Source of the DNA: Leptospira noguchii serovar Panama str. CZ214
GTDB lineage: Bacteria; Spirochaetota; Leptospiria; Leptospirales; Leptospiraceae
Direction: 5' to 3'
Assembly (NCBI RefSeq): GCF_000306255.2
Contig: NZ_AKWY02000006.1
Coordinates: 1 to 58,702, forward strand
DNA length: 58,702 bases
In this document: piece after piece, positions 1 to 13,209 of the stretch
Layout of the letters: each line of letters begins with the position of its first letter
Numbering within the stretch: position 1 is the first letter of the stretch
Made by a program: the position numbers and the translations under genes
The notes under the pieces: generated by a model
The model's input: the letters and a program-made list of their open reading frames with translations, nothing else
What the model was told of the DNA's origin: nothing
Database searches by the model: none

Positions 1-213
1 GACTAAAAAGCCTGTTTCAAAACCTCAAAAAATTTGTATGATCATTCTTTAGAAGTTTTTAATAAAATGCAATAGCTCCTACAAAAATTATCACATTTGG
101 AAATTTTGGGATAAATTCTAATTACCCAAGTCAAAGTTGGTACTCGATTGCGACCTAACCTAGTTACGTAAAAACGGACACCTTTTTCTCAGCAAATGAG
201 GTAAAGGTGAAAA

Positions 214-509
214 ATGAATAAAAAAGGAAAATACTCTCCGGAGTTTAAAGAACAAGCAGTAAAGCGAACGCTTTCAGGATCGTTTACGATAAAAGAAGTC
301 GCCGAGTCCTTGGGAATCAGTTATTTTGTGTTACGACAATGGAGAACAGAAAACTTGAAGAAGTCGGAACAACAAAATCCACCAACGGATAAGCAGTTAA
401 AAGAGATCGAAGAACTGAAAAAACTACGGAAGGAAAATCAGAAACTCAAGGAAGAGAACGCTATCCTAAAAAAGTTTGCAGCCATGCTTTCGAGAGAACA
501 AAATCCCGA

Positions 510-513
<4 letters not shown>
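214..513 (+). CDS. IS3-family OrfA (transposase DNA-binding subunit)
   Basis: A 99-residue OrfA. Residues 1-50 form a helix-turn-helix of the transposase_8 type (YSPEFKEQAVKR, then IKEVAESLGISYFVLRQWR). Residues 55-88 are a heptad-rich leucine zipper (ELKKLRKENQKLKEENAILKKF). In this family OrfA binds the terminal repeats and regulates transposition, and OrfAB, made by frameshifting, is the transposase. ATG 214 is preceded by GAGGTAAAGG, a usable ribosome-binding site. It ends in TGA 511-513, overlapping the orfB frame. The slippery site lies near its 3' end. Confidence 0.9.
468..474 (+). promoter_or_regulatory. Programmed -1 frameshift heptamer A_AAA_AAG
   Basis: In the orfA frame the codons are CTA AAA AAG, so bases 468-474 read A_AAA_AAG, the classic -1 slippery heptamer of IS3 elements. 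After a -1 slip the next codons (GTT TGC AGC CAT ... CGA TTG ATG) stay open through 510 and run directly into orfB, giving an OrfAB fusion. I did not identify a stimulatory pseudoknot. Confidence 0.8.
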
Positions 514-1361
<848 letters not shown>

Positions 1362-1392
1362 AAAATGTGTCCAATTAACCGTGACTAGGCTA

Positions 1393-1482
1393 ACCTCCTT
1401 TCGGATTTACATTTTCTTTCGGGATTAATGGGGCTATTTGTTTCCAAAGTGCATCCGGTATCTCTGAATAATATTTGTCCAT
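1393..1482 (-). pseudogene. Remnant of an IS5-type transposase N-terminus, split by the IS3 element
   Basis: On the minus strand an ATG at 1482 opens a 30-residue stretch with the pattern SEIPDALWKQIAPLIPKE, ending NPKGG before a TAG. It resembles the N-terminus of IS5/IS427-group transposases, which start with a D-x-x-W-x-x-I-x-P-L-x-P pattern and a PKGGRP box. The reading stops exactly at the IS3 insertion point. Bases 1-154 on the other side should hold the next part, but only short out-of-frame fragments are readable, so the gene was probably decayed before or soon after insertion. Family assignment is by motif only. Confidence 0.5.
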
Positions 1483-1773
1483 TTCACATTGATATTATTA
1501 CCCTTTCTCTCTACAAACAGTTTTGAGACCGGCTCTTAGTATCATTTTCATGTGTCCGAGTAGTAATAAAAATTTGCCTCAAAAAAAGAAATTTTACTAA
1601 GAAATAAGAATTTAGATGATCCTCTTGATAAATTAAATGGTACGTATTTTTTTATGAGGAATCAAAAAATCTCAATTTAATTTATGGGTGTTCGAGTATG
1701 GTTTTCTGGAAAAGTTTTGCAATTTATTTGAAAGATGAATTAATTCAAAAAATTCAAGTAGCTCGTAAGTTCT

Positions 1774-1873
1774 ATTACTGATCTCTATAAAATTGAGTAC
1801 CGTTAATTTTATTACAAAACACTGATTCCATACAAAATACTAGGTATACTTTATTATATAGTTATGAGTAATA
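1774..1873 (+). repeat. Dispersed ~95-bp repeat R3, copy 1
   Basis: About 95 bp here, from ATTACTGATC to GTTATGAGTA, recurs in inverted orientation at 49433-49525 with roughly 85-90% identity by eye. Shared blocks include AAATTGAGTACCGTTAATTT and AAAACACTGATTCCA. The outer word TATATAGTTATGAGTA also appears at about 57640. The rest of the 1,483-2,063 spacer has no gene I can support. A small hairpin with a TTCGG loop lies at 1988-2004, ahead of the next gene. Confidence 0.6.
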
Positions 1874-2063
1874 AAATTGAAAAAGTTTTTAAAAAGTAGC
1901 TAAAGAATCAAACCTTCATATCTTATATAAGATATATTTAGGCTTTTATTATTACTATTCAAACGCATGAAAATAATGTGAGCGGCCAATAATTTCGGAT
2001 TATTATAGACGCAAATTTTGTAGTTATGAGTAATGAAAATTTTTTCGAGGGATTTAAATTTGG

Positions 2064-2879
2064 ATGAATAGTAAATTAACTAAATATGTAGTATTTAATG
2101 ATGTATATGAAAAGGGTAACATTGCAGGTGTATTAACCGGATTCACAATACCGAATGACTCCGAGCTTATTAAAATAGCTAAAATGAATAATCTTCCAGT
2201 CTTATTGTATATTCAAAACGATAATGATATATTTAATGTATCATTTTACAATAGCCAACGAAAGATGAATTTTTGTGGACATGGAATACTTGCAGCATCT
2301 GCATTTTTAATGGATAATACTCATTCTTCAATATTACACATTCAAGGACACGCTTACAAAGTACATAAGGACTATTTAATGTACTATGTGGCATTTGATT
2401 CTGAAATCAAAAAGGACCCTCGCCCAGACATTTCTCATTATTTGGATAGAATTTTTAAAAATACAATCTCGGAATGGAAAAATATTTCAGTAATTGATAA
2501 TGGGAATAAAAAATTATTTGCTGAAGTGGTTAAACAAATTGAATTTGATAAACTGCATCCTAACGAAAATGAAATAATAAATTTATCAAAGGAATTTAAT
2601 GTTAATGGAATATATATTTACAAGAAAAATTCCTTTAATAAAAACGGGCTTTTGCTAAAAGTAAGGTCATTTAATCCTCTTTCAGGGAAATTGGAAGATC
2701 GGGCAACGGGTTCAGCCGTTATTTCCCTAATGTATTATTATCGAGATAAATATAATCGCATAGCTGTTAAACAAGGGATAAAAGGTGATCAATACTATTT
2801 AGAATCTTATTTGGATGGAAATGGAAAGATTAAGCTGGGTGGAAAAGTTTTGTTAGAAAGAAAGAATAATAATGAATAG
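2064..2879 (+). CDS. PhzF-family protein (phenazine-biosynthesis-like isomerase fold)
   Basis: A 271-residue protein of the PhzF/YddE family, a two-lobed diaminopimelate-epimerase-like fold. Residues 70-80 carry the family FCGHGxLAA box and about 215-228 carry LEDRATGSAV, matching EDPATGSA. The catalytic glutamate of PhzF normally lies in an N-L-S-E-T-x-F box; the aligned segment here (MNNLPVLLY) has valine in its place, so classical isomerase chemistry is doubtful. Codon use is very AT-rich. The gene stands alone between an IS3 element and an IS scar, which suggests transfer. The substrate is unknown. Confidence 0.8.
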   Translation: MNSKLTKYVVFNDVYEKGNIAGVLTGFTIPNDSELIKIAKMNNLPVLLYIQNDNDIFNVSFYNSQRKMNFCGHGILAASAFLMDNTHSSILHIQGHAYKVHKDYLMYYVAFDSEIKKDPRPDISHYLDRIFKNTISEWKNISVIDNGNKKLFAEVVKQIEFDKLHPNENEIINLSKEFNVNGIYIYKKNSFNKNGLLLKVRSFNPLSGKLEDRATGSAVISLMYYYRDKYNRIAVKQGIKGDQYYLESYLDGNGKIKLGGKVLLERKNNNE

Positions 2880-2902
2880 TTTGGAACTTTTAAGAGAATT
2901 TT

Positions 2903-2977
2903 CCATATCATAAATTTATGATAGACAAAGATCTCATTCGTCACTAGGTTAGTCCTGTTTAATTTGAAGAAAATTAA
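2903..2977 (+). pseudogene. Decayed 3' end of an IS1500 orfB
   Basis: The stretch from TTCCATATCAT through AAAGATCTCATTCG to TTTGAAGAAAAT closely matches the last ~75 bases of the intact orfB at 1265-1352 (YYNRQRSHS...SPAEFEEN), with stops and substitutions. It marks an older IS1500 visit just downstream of the PhzF gene. The next 220 bases (2978-3201) show nothing I can identify. Confidence 0.65.
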
Positions 2978-3228
2978 AAAAGAAATATTTCAGAATGTAG
3001 AGCCAAAATAATACTACACATTTTAAGATCTTTACTATCGACGATGAATCCGAGACGGAGAAAAAGCTAAAATCAAATTGCGTTCGAGATCACAGTTGAC
3101 AAAGGTGAAGTCGTCATAGTTTTCATCGAAGATTGGTTATTTTCCATTACTTTTATTGTTAAGAAATTGACTTTCCAAATGAATTATAAGCTATATCACA
3201 AGTGGCCTTAGAGCCAAAGGAAGGAACG

Positions 3229-3738
<510 letters not shown>

Positions 3739-3757
3739 CAATTAGGAAAATAAAAAA

Positions 3758-4345
3758 ATGAATTCAATTGGCCTGAATTTTGACTTGATAGGCGAACTAA
3801 AATTGGGGCAATCAAAATTTGGAGGAAACCCCGATTTACCTGAAAGCTTATCTTATCCTAAAAGTGAAAACGGTTATGACATTCCTTTCCTATGCCAATT
3901 GAATCTCGGTGAATTTGATAATGAAATAACATCGGAAGGAATTTTATATTTTTTTTGTCAACTTGATGATACAACCGAGTATGGTGTTGTTCTTTTTTCA
4001 AAAGATACAAAATCTTTAATTCCATCAGATTACCAACATCTTGATCTTGATGTCGGAATTACATACCCATTAACCGAAAGGGCTATTTCTTTTAAAGAGT
4101 TTGAGGAGTTACTTGAAGACGATGAGAACTATTATGAAGTAATGGGAAGATCCAGAATTGGCGGAAGCATATTGAAAGCCGGAGCCGATTATAGCAAGGA
4201 TGGAAGGGTTTCGTTATTACAGTTTAATAGCAATGAGATCGAAGAACTCCAAGGTGAAGTGGAAGAGTTTATTCATTTTTTTATTGATTCAACCGATCTA
4301 ATATCTTTAAATTTTACTAATATTTTTGTAACAAGTCAGCATTAG
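3758..4345 (+). CDS. DUF1963 (YwqG-like) protein
   Basis: 195 residues. Family signatures are SKFGGNPDLPESLSYP at about 21-36, PFLCQLNLGEF at about 46-56, and an EGILYFFCQLD strand near 62-72. There is no secretion signal, so it is presumably cytosolic, and it is strongly acidic. YwqG/DUF1963 proteins often sit beside polymorphic toxins and some are thought to act as immunity factors. It follows the previous gene by 22 bp and is probably co-transcribed with it. The start ATG 3758 has a weak AGGAAA upstream. No partner toxin lies in the window. Confidence 0.75.
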   Translation: MNSIGLNFDLIGELKLGQSKFGGNPDLPESLSYPKSENGYDIPFLCQLNLGEFDNEITSEGILYFFCQLDDTTEYGVVLFSKDTKSLIPSDYQHLDLDVGITYPLTERAISFKEFEELLEDDENYYEVMGRSRIGGSILKAGADYSKDGRVSLLQFNSNEIEELQGEVEEFIHFFIDSTDLISLNFTNIFVTSQH

Positions 4346-4399
4346 TCCCAACCTTGCACGAAATAGCAATCATACAAAATTCCGTCTCATATTCTCTTG

Positions 4400-4534
4400 A
4401 TGCTTGGGTTTGCGATGTTGATCACGTACATAAACCTTGTTTTTTCGATGGAAGGCTATTACAATGTACAAAAAGACAAGAAAATGATCCTGCAAGATCT
4501 CGCGCATAGAGTAAACTGTAATAGTCAAGATTAG
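4400..4534 (+). CDS. Possible small membrane protein (44 aa), doubtful
   Basis: An ATG at 4400 opens 44 codons to TAG 4532-4534. Residues 1-16 are hydrophobic (LGFAMLITYINLVF) and the rest is polar and basic (NVQKDKKMILQDLAHR). The frame is also open upstream to about 4370 (SYKIPSHILL). It could be a small membrane peptide or a fragment of a lost gene. No ribosome-binding site stands out and I recognise no family. The rest of 4,346-4,700 shows nothing else. Confidence 0.25.
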   Translation: MLGFAMLITYINLVFSMEGYYNVQKDKKMILQDLAHRVNCNSQD

Positions 4535-4700
4535 AATTATTTTTCGAGGGTGTACAAGAGAGATGATTTGCCCTTTTAAATTTTCTAAATCTCGATCCAT
4601 GAACCAAGAATCGCATAACCAATTTAAAAAATCAAGCGGATGTTAAAGATCGTTTTAGAAAGAAGTTATATTCCAAAAGATAAAAGAAAAAGAGGTTCAT

Positions 4701-5444
4701 TTAAGAATTCTTTTTTTTCAAAACGAGAATCATTCTACCCGCAGAATTTTTGAATTTGGCTTCGTTAAAACCGGAATAAACGTGCATAATTTCAAATTTA
4801 TGTCTGAGGATCATTCTTTCTATTTCTGGCAGATAGAAAACGCGCATAACGTGTTTATCTCTTACTTCCTTTGTATTGATTTGGTAGATATAATTGACTT
4901 CCACCATCGTAGAGGTATCTGCTCTTACTAAACGAAAACCACGATTTCTCTGAATTGTAGCGTTTTGGGATTTGATTTGAGCCACGGGAGAGATCGGTTT
5001 TCTTTTAATCGCTCTGAGAGGTTCTGCGTTCCAGACTTCAATAATCGCTAAACCAGCGGGTTTCAAATTTTGTTCGATAAGTTTGAGAGTAGCGTCTATT
5101 TCTTCGTTCGTCAAAAGGTAGTTAAACGAACCGAATAAACTGATAACACAATCGAGAAGGACTCCGGATTGATAGGATTGCATCGGAGAAACGTCGAACT
5201 TACAATGAGAATATCTTTTTTTAGCGACTTCGATCATTTTAGAAGAAGAATCGATACCTTTGGGTTTATAACCTAAAGATTGAAAATAACGAACGTGTTC
5301 TCCCGTACCACAACCCATATCTAAAATGGACATGATCCTGTGTTTTCTAAAGATACGATCTAAAAATCTGGCTTCCGAATCGATCTTACGAGACGGTTTT
5401 TCGATGTCGAAATAGAATTCTGCCAATTCATTGTATAACTTCAT
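4701..5444 (-). CDS. Class I SAM-dependent methyltransferase
   Basis: 247 residues. The glycine-rich SAM-binding motif I is ILDMGCGTGEH at residues 40-50. The post-I acidic residue follows in PKGIDSSSKMIEVAKKR, and a motif IV-like strand is VLLDCVISLFGSFNYL. This is a Rossmann methyltransferase of the Methyltransf_11/25 type. The substrate cannot be read from the sequence. It is divergently transcribed from the GGDEF-like gene, leaving 59 bp for both promoters. No Shine-Dalgarno is evident. Confidence 0.85.
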   Translation of the reverse strand: MKLYNELAEFYFDIEKPSRKIDSEARFLDRIFRKHRIMSILDMGCGTGEHVRYFQSLGYKPKGIDSSSKMIEVAKKRYSHCKFDVSPMQSYQSGVLLDCVISLFGSFNYLLTNEEIDATLKLIEQNLKPAGLAIIEVWNAEPLRAIKRKPISPVAQIKSQNATIQRNRGFRLVRADTSTMVEVNYIYQINTKEVRDKHVMRVFYLPEIERMILRHKFEIMHVYSGFNEAKFKNSAGRMILVLKKKNS

Positions 5445-5503
5445 AAAAATTAATTCAGAGGTTTGGGAATTTGCCCGTTAAATATATTAACGGCAGTCTG
5501 CTT

Positions 5504-6661
5504 ATGAAAATCCAATATTTAGGAATCATTTTCGTTTTTTTTAGTTGTATGTTTGATGTGCAGACAAACATAAATAAAAATCTATTTACCGGAGATACGT
5601 TGGTTTTCGGTGGAATTTCGATTTCTCTTTTACTTTTGTTTGGCCTTGTTTTAAAGGAAAGTTCGCAAAAAACTTTCAGTCGCTCTACTTTAAACGAACA
5701 AAACGAAAACAAAACGGATTCGACTACAGAAATTATAAACGTTCAAGACCAAATTTCAAATTCGGAAGTTCGTTTTGAAAAAATAAAAACCGAAAGTTCT
5801 AATTTAAGAAACGAAACTCAAACTGAAAAAAACATAAACTCTGGAATTCTAAGGTCCAACAAAACCTGGATCGATAAAATTTGGAAACGAGAAGTTCCAA
5901 CTCACCCTGAATTGATCCGTGCCCATCAGAAATTTTTAGAAAAACTTGGATCTAGGCTAAACGGAGCGGAAATTTATTTTTTAAGCGGAGAAGTATCTTT
6001 TCTTTTGGCTTCTCGAAAAGGAAAAGTATTTCATATTCCTGAATCTCCGGAGGAAAGTATTCTGACTGAAAAAAGTCTGGAAGAAATTGTAGAAGGAAGA
6101 ATCTCTTTTTCGGATCGTTCTGTATTTATTCCACTGGGAACTTCGTTACCTTTTGGTTATCTCAAAATATCTCAAAACGAATGGAGTCAATTGGAACCAA
6201 GAGAGTTTCAATCCTGGAAGGAAGAATACGAGGAACAGGTTTCTGTACAATTTGAGTCTTCCGATCCTGAAACAGGATTTGGAAATTTACACGCGTTCGA
6301 ATTGGATAAAGTTCGAGTAGATGATAATATTCTAATTTTTGCAAGTATTCAAACCGATTCGCCGTATCCTTATGTTTTGAAATGGATCTCCTTATGGACG
6401 TGCAAATTGTTGCATAAGCAGGTACGTTTTTATAGGATTCGAAAAGATAGACTGGCTTTTTTTGTTTCTATGGGAGAATGGGATTTTTTCAGTGAAAAAC
6501 TAAACGAACTCGTTGAATCCTTACAAAAGGAAAATCACCCGGCGGATCTCAATTTGGGAATTTCCGTTTTAGAGGAAAGTAGGGAAGAATGGTCGTCTAA
6601 CGCAAGAAAGGCGCTTGGACTTGCCATAGAAGAAGGACCGAACCGGTATATTTGTCTGTGA
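5504..6661 (+). CDS. Membrane-anchored protein with a degenerate GGDEF-like domain
   Basis: 385 residues from ATG 5504. Residues 3-17 are hydrophobic and end in FFSC, a possible relaxed lipobox. A second hydrophobic stretch (TLVFGGISISLLLLFGLVL) follows at about 35-53, then a charged linker. The last ~140 residues have the order of a GGDEF domain: DPETGFGNLHAFE in place of DxLTGLxNRxxF, FYRIRKDRLAFFV where RxGGDEFxxL should be, LNLGISVLEE for the SIGIA strand, and a final ALGLAIEEGPNRY. The GGDEF signature is lost, so cyclase activity is not expected; it may bind GTP or a partner. Its stop overlaps the start of the CheX-like gene, indicating coupling. Confidence 0.75.
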   Translation: MKIQYLGIIFVFFSCMFDVQTNINKNLFTGDTLVFGGISISLLLLFGLVLKESSQKTFSRSTLNEQNENKTDSTTEIINVQDQISNSEVRFEKIKTESSNLRNETQTEKNINSGILRSNKTWIDKIWKREVPTHPELIRAHQKFLEKLGSRLNGAEIYFLSGEVSFLLASRKGKVFHIPESPEESILTEKSLEEIVEGRISFSDRSVFIPLGTSLPFGYLKISQNEWSQLEPREFQSWKEEYEEQVSVQFESSDPETGFGNLHAFELDKVRVDDNILIFASIQTDSPYPYVLKWISLWTCKLLHKQVRFYRIRKDRLAFFVSMGEWDFFSEKLNELVESLQKENHPADLNLGISVLEESREEWSSNARKALGLAIEEGPNRYICL

Positions 6662-7164
6662 GTATAGATCCACTACTCGACGAAAAATTTATTCTTACGA
6701 TCTCTCAGATCTTTCCGGAATATCTGGATAAAACTTTAAACATAACCGCAATCAGAGAAGCATTTGGACCTTCTAAAAACGAGGGGCTTTGTTACGAAAA
6801 TTGTACGATGGTAGAATTTAAAGGAGAAATAGAAGGAAAACTATTTCTCGCCATGGACGGTTATACGAAATTGAAGTTACTTCCTATGGTGGCTAAATCT
6901 TTTCACATAGATCCTACAGTAAGAGCGGATGCGCCTTCTATTTTGATGGAGTTTGCCAATCAGATCTGTGGTTTACTAATTACAGAAATAAAACTAGGAA
7001 GATTTAAAACCGATCTTTTGCCGCCGGAAATGCTCAATCATAAATTAGTACAAGTGGATTTAGAAACCTACAGACAATACATACTGATCTATTTTTTAAA
7101 AGACTCAAAAGCAAAACAATACTTGGGAAGAGTATATCTCATTTTACTTATGAAAAAATTTTAG
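6658..7164 (+). CDS. CheX-like chemotaxis phosphatase family protein
   Basis: 168 residues from GTG 6658, which overlaps the previous stop as GTGA; an in-frame TTG at 6652 is an alternative. The CheC/CheX/FliY fold is recognised by FKGEIEGKLFLAMDG at about 54-68 and by MEFANQICGLLITEI, whose E98-x-x-N101 matches the E-x-x-N catalytic pair of CheX. CheX proteins dephosphorylate CheY-type regulators. Translational coupling to a degenerate GGDEF protein suggests the pair works together, with CheX activity under its control. That link is inferred. Confidence 0.7.
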   Translation: MSIDPLLDEKFILTISQIFPEYLDKTLNITAIREAFGPSKNEGLCYENCTMVEFKGEIEGKLFLAMDGYTKLKLLPMVAKSFHIDPTVRADAPSILMEFANQICGLLITEIKLGRFKTDLLPPEMLNHKLVQVDLETYRQYILIYFLKDSKAKQYLGRVYLILLMKKF

Positions 7165-7265
7165 AGATTTTTAAAGTTTTTTTGATCCAAAGAATTTTTT
7201 GTTTTCGATTCGCCAATTATACTGTGTAACTTTTATAATAGCACTCACCAATCAATGGGTGCTGA

Positions 7266-7442
7266 AAAAACAACGGTTATTTAGACGAGGCGATAGATTG
7301 GTTTCGGAAGGCCGCAGTCGCAAATCCGGAACGGCAAAGATTTTGGAATTTCAGAATCGAAGACATTTTACGCGAACAAAAAGCAGCCAAAGTGAACAAA
7401 CTACAAAACAATTTAAACAAAGAAAAAATTGAGAAACCCTGA
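7266..7442 (+). pseudogene. Fragment of a TPR-type protein
   Basis: A reading frame without a start runs 58 codons and contains NNGYLDEAIDWFRKAAVANPERQRFW, which fits the second helix and turn of a tetratricopeptide repeat, then a lysine-rich tail ending EKIEKP and TGA 7440-7442. The upstream half is missing and a stop lies at 7263-7265. It appears to be the tail of a decayed TPR gene. A competing frame with an ATG-type start at 7199 gives no recognisable protein. Confidence 0.45.
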
Positions 7443-7526
7443 ATACGATTCGTATCGATTTCAATTTAAAAAAACGAATTGAGCAAAAAAATTTGTAGAG
7501 ATTTTTAGCGAAGACTAAAATCTGCA

Positions 7527-8564
7527 ATGCCGATGAACTTTTTCAGCGCCATTCGCGGATTCCCATTTTTGATCGATTATTCCGGTTTAAAAAATCCTAA
7601 ACAAACAAATATAACTGAAATTAGTTTGGATTTAGACGACTCGGTTTCTTTGAGAACGAAGGTTTTGGAAAATCCAGGAAACTCTAAAAAGCCTGTAATT
7701 TATCTACAACACGGAATGAGTTTTAAAGGAATCGACGACGTTCGAATTTTAGCTTTGGGAAACAATCTAGCCAATCGAGGATTTAGAGTTTATCTTCCAG
7801 AACTTACGGAAGTAAAAAATCTTTTGATTCGTTCCGAAACGATTTCAAATATAAAAGCTGCGTTTCTTAAAATTCATTCCTTGGAAAAATGTCCGGTCTC
7901 GTATCTTTCCGCAAGTTTTTCTGCTGGAATGGGTTTTGTCGCTTTGGCAAATTCTGAATGTCAAAAAGTTCTTAGTTCTGTTCTTTTGATCGGAAGTTAT
8001 TCCGATTTTGTAAAAACGTTACCCTATGTATTGAAAAATTACGAGATCGAAAGTTACGCCGTAAATGTGATGATGTATAATTACATTCATCTGATTCGTT
8101 CTAAACCAGAAGGTCTAAAAAAATATTTTTTAGAATCTTCTTTGGATAACGGACTTTCAAGAGAAGGTGAAGAGTTGAAAGGGCCAAAAGTTTTTTTGGA
8201 TTTGAACGAAGAAGATAAAAATTTCTTAAACAGGTTTTTGGAAAGTTCCACTTTTAGAAATCAACTGGCGCTTGAAATTAAATCCATTGTTCCGGAAACG
8301 TTTGCAAAAGAAACTTCTCCTGCATTTTTTACGGATCATTTTTACAGACCTTGTTTTTTACTTCACGGAGACGATGATCCGGTGATTTCTGCTCAAGAAT
8401 CCAAGGATCTTAGAGAGTTACTTTTAAAAAATGGAAATCAAAATGTTTCTTTTTTAGAAACAGGTCTACTTACACATGGAGATCACAGACCGTTTTATTC
8501 TAGTCTAAATGAAATTTTTCCTATGGCCATGTTTTGGGGAGAATATTTGAAATCTGTTTTTTAG
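7527..8564 (+). CDS. Alpha/beta-hydrolase family protein
   Basis: 345 residues. The fold is indicated by VIYLQHGMSFKG near 57-68 (oxyanion HG), a nucleophile elbow SASFSAG at 128-134 with Ser132 (first Gly of GxSxG replaced by Ser), an acidic residue in LLHGDDDPVI near 283, and a late histidine in THGDHRPF. All members of a Ser-Asp-His triad are therefore present. No signal peptide is evident, so it is probably cytosolic. The substrate is unknown; such enzymes include esterases and lipases. ATG 7527 and ATG 7533 are both possible starts. The following 285-bp spacer shows no gene. Confidence 0.8.
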   Translation: MPMNFFSAIRGFPFLIDYSGLKNPKQTNITEISLDLDDSVSLRTKVLENPGNSKKPVIYLQHGMSFKGIDDVRILALGNNLANRGFRVYLPELTEVKNLLIRSETISNIKAAFLKIHSLEKCPVSYLSASFSAGMGFVALANSECQKVLSSVLLIGSYSDFVKTLPYVLKNYEIESYAVNVMMYNYIHLIRSKPEGLKKYFLESSLDNGLSREGEELKGPKVFLDLNEEDKNFLNRFLESSTFRNQLALEIKSIVPETFAKETSPAFFTDHFYRPCFLLHGDDDPVISAQESKDLRELLLKNGNQNVSFLETGLLTHGDHRPFYSSLNEIFPMAMFWGEYLKSVF

Positions 8565-8850
8565 ATGTGGATTTCTAAGTTGTTTTTCGTCTTAGCTTAG
8601 TCGATATGTTGGTACAAATTCTTTTCTCAGAAGGTTTTCTGTTGGAAAAGGGTTTATTTTGATATAAAACAGAAACGAAGTTTGTTGTTTCTTAGGTGAG
8701 TTTCTTTTTTTAGTATAAAATTTCAATTTTGGGACAGGAATATAAGTAAAAAATAAGTTTCATTTCAACGGAACAATATATATTACATTTGAGTTTCCGA
8801 TTTCTCTAGAGATAAGAGACTTAGTTTTATGACTGAAAGATTGAAATACA

Positions 8851-10348
<1,498 letters not shown>

Positions 10349-10497
10349 TTTTTTAATTTGAAGCTTGTCCCAAAACCTACTTTGTACATACCTATATGAG
10401 TTTAATATGTGATCTATGAAAACAGAATTAGGTCGTATTGATATACCTGAAACTATTTGGAACTATAAAATAAAGTAACCAATTGTTTGCACTTCTA

Positions 10498-10585
10498 ACG
10501 TAAACTCTGCATAAAAAAGATTGGGCAAATCCGGGCCGTACTTTTAGCTTCAGTCAATAAATTGTATTAAAGAAATATAATACAA
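10498..10585 (-). repeat. Truncated copy of dispersed element R2
   Basis: Read on the minus strand, this holds the right-hand part of R2: a CAATTTATTGAC stem strand followed by TGAAGCT, then a degenerate GGCCCGGATTTGCCC block and the outer CGTTA end. The left half of R2 is missing; a MITE starts exactly where it would continue (10586). The whole 10,349-10,791 spacer holds only these two elements and no gene. Confidence 0.5.
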
Positions 10586-10675
10586 TAGAGTTGTTGAAAA
10601 AATCCATAATAGTATTTAACAAAACTGTTTCCATAAAACAGAAGTAGATGGGGAGTTAATTTTGCAACAACTCTA
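10586..10675 (-). repeat. Palindromic MITE, copy 1 (90 bp, internal deletion)
   Basis: Starts TAGAGTTGTTGAAAAA and ends CAACAACTCTA, with the internal CCATAAAACAGAAGTAGATG block inverted relative to most copies. It lacks the GCTTCAATCGAC segment present in other copies. See the findings for the family. Confidence 0.75.
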
Positions 10676-10791
10676 ATATAAAGAATAGGTCTATTTTTCT
10701 TGTATTAAAATTCTGAAAATTGAAAATTTCAAAGTGAAACGAAACATAAGTTTGATTTTGTCGAATCTTTATAAAAGAGCAAATATAGAAC

Positions 10792-11916
<1,125 letters not shown>

Positions 11917-11951
11917 ACGATTTTTCGATTTAAAGAATGTGATTGAAAAAT

Positions 11952-11974
11952 CATTCTCCTTCTCCCGGAGAATG
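11952..11974 (-). promoter_or_regulatory. Terminator-like hairpin in the mtnA leader
   Basis: CATTCTCC (11952-11959) pairs perfectly with GGAGAATG (11967-11974) around a 7-base loop. In the mtnA direction it is followed by ATTTTTC, so it looks like an intrinsic terminator placed 66 bp ahead of the start codon. With the upstream palindrome it could form an attenuator, but no known riboswitch motif was recognised. Confidence 0.45.
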
Positions 11975-11981
11975 TGGAAAC

Positions 11982-12001
11982 CCGGGGCAAATTTGCCCCG
12001 G
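11982..12001. promoter_or_regulatory. Perfect 20-bp palindrome between mtnA and the rhomboid gene
   Basis: CCGGGGCAAA is followed directly by its reverse complement. It is GC-rich in an AT-rich spacer and lies between two divergent genes. It may be a protein-binding site, or the first hairpin of an mtnA leader structure with the adjacent terminator-like hairpin. Confidence 0.4.
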
Positions 12002-12030
12002 ATTAGCCTTGCTTGACTCTCTGACCACAA

Positions 12031-13019
<989 letters not shown>

Positions 13020-13209
13020 CTTTAATTCTAATGATTCTATTTCAATTGATGTTTGATTATAAATATACACTTAAGAGATGAGAATCTTTTTTTGAGTTGG
13101 ACTGAAAAATGGTTTTTTCACTGAAAATTCGTCTTATAAAATAATAGTAATCGTGGGTGTACTTATACCTACCGATAAGAAAATTGAAAGGTGAATTTAA
13201 AGATAGGGT

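Noticed and set aside
7199..7432. 77-codon frame starting at 7199
   Set aside because: The neighbouring frame contains a clear TPR fragment, so this one is a shadow.
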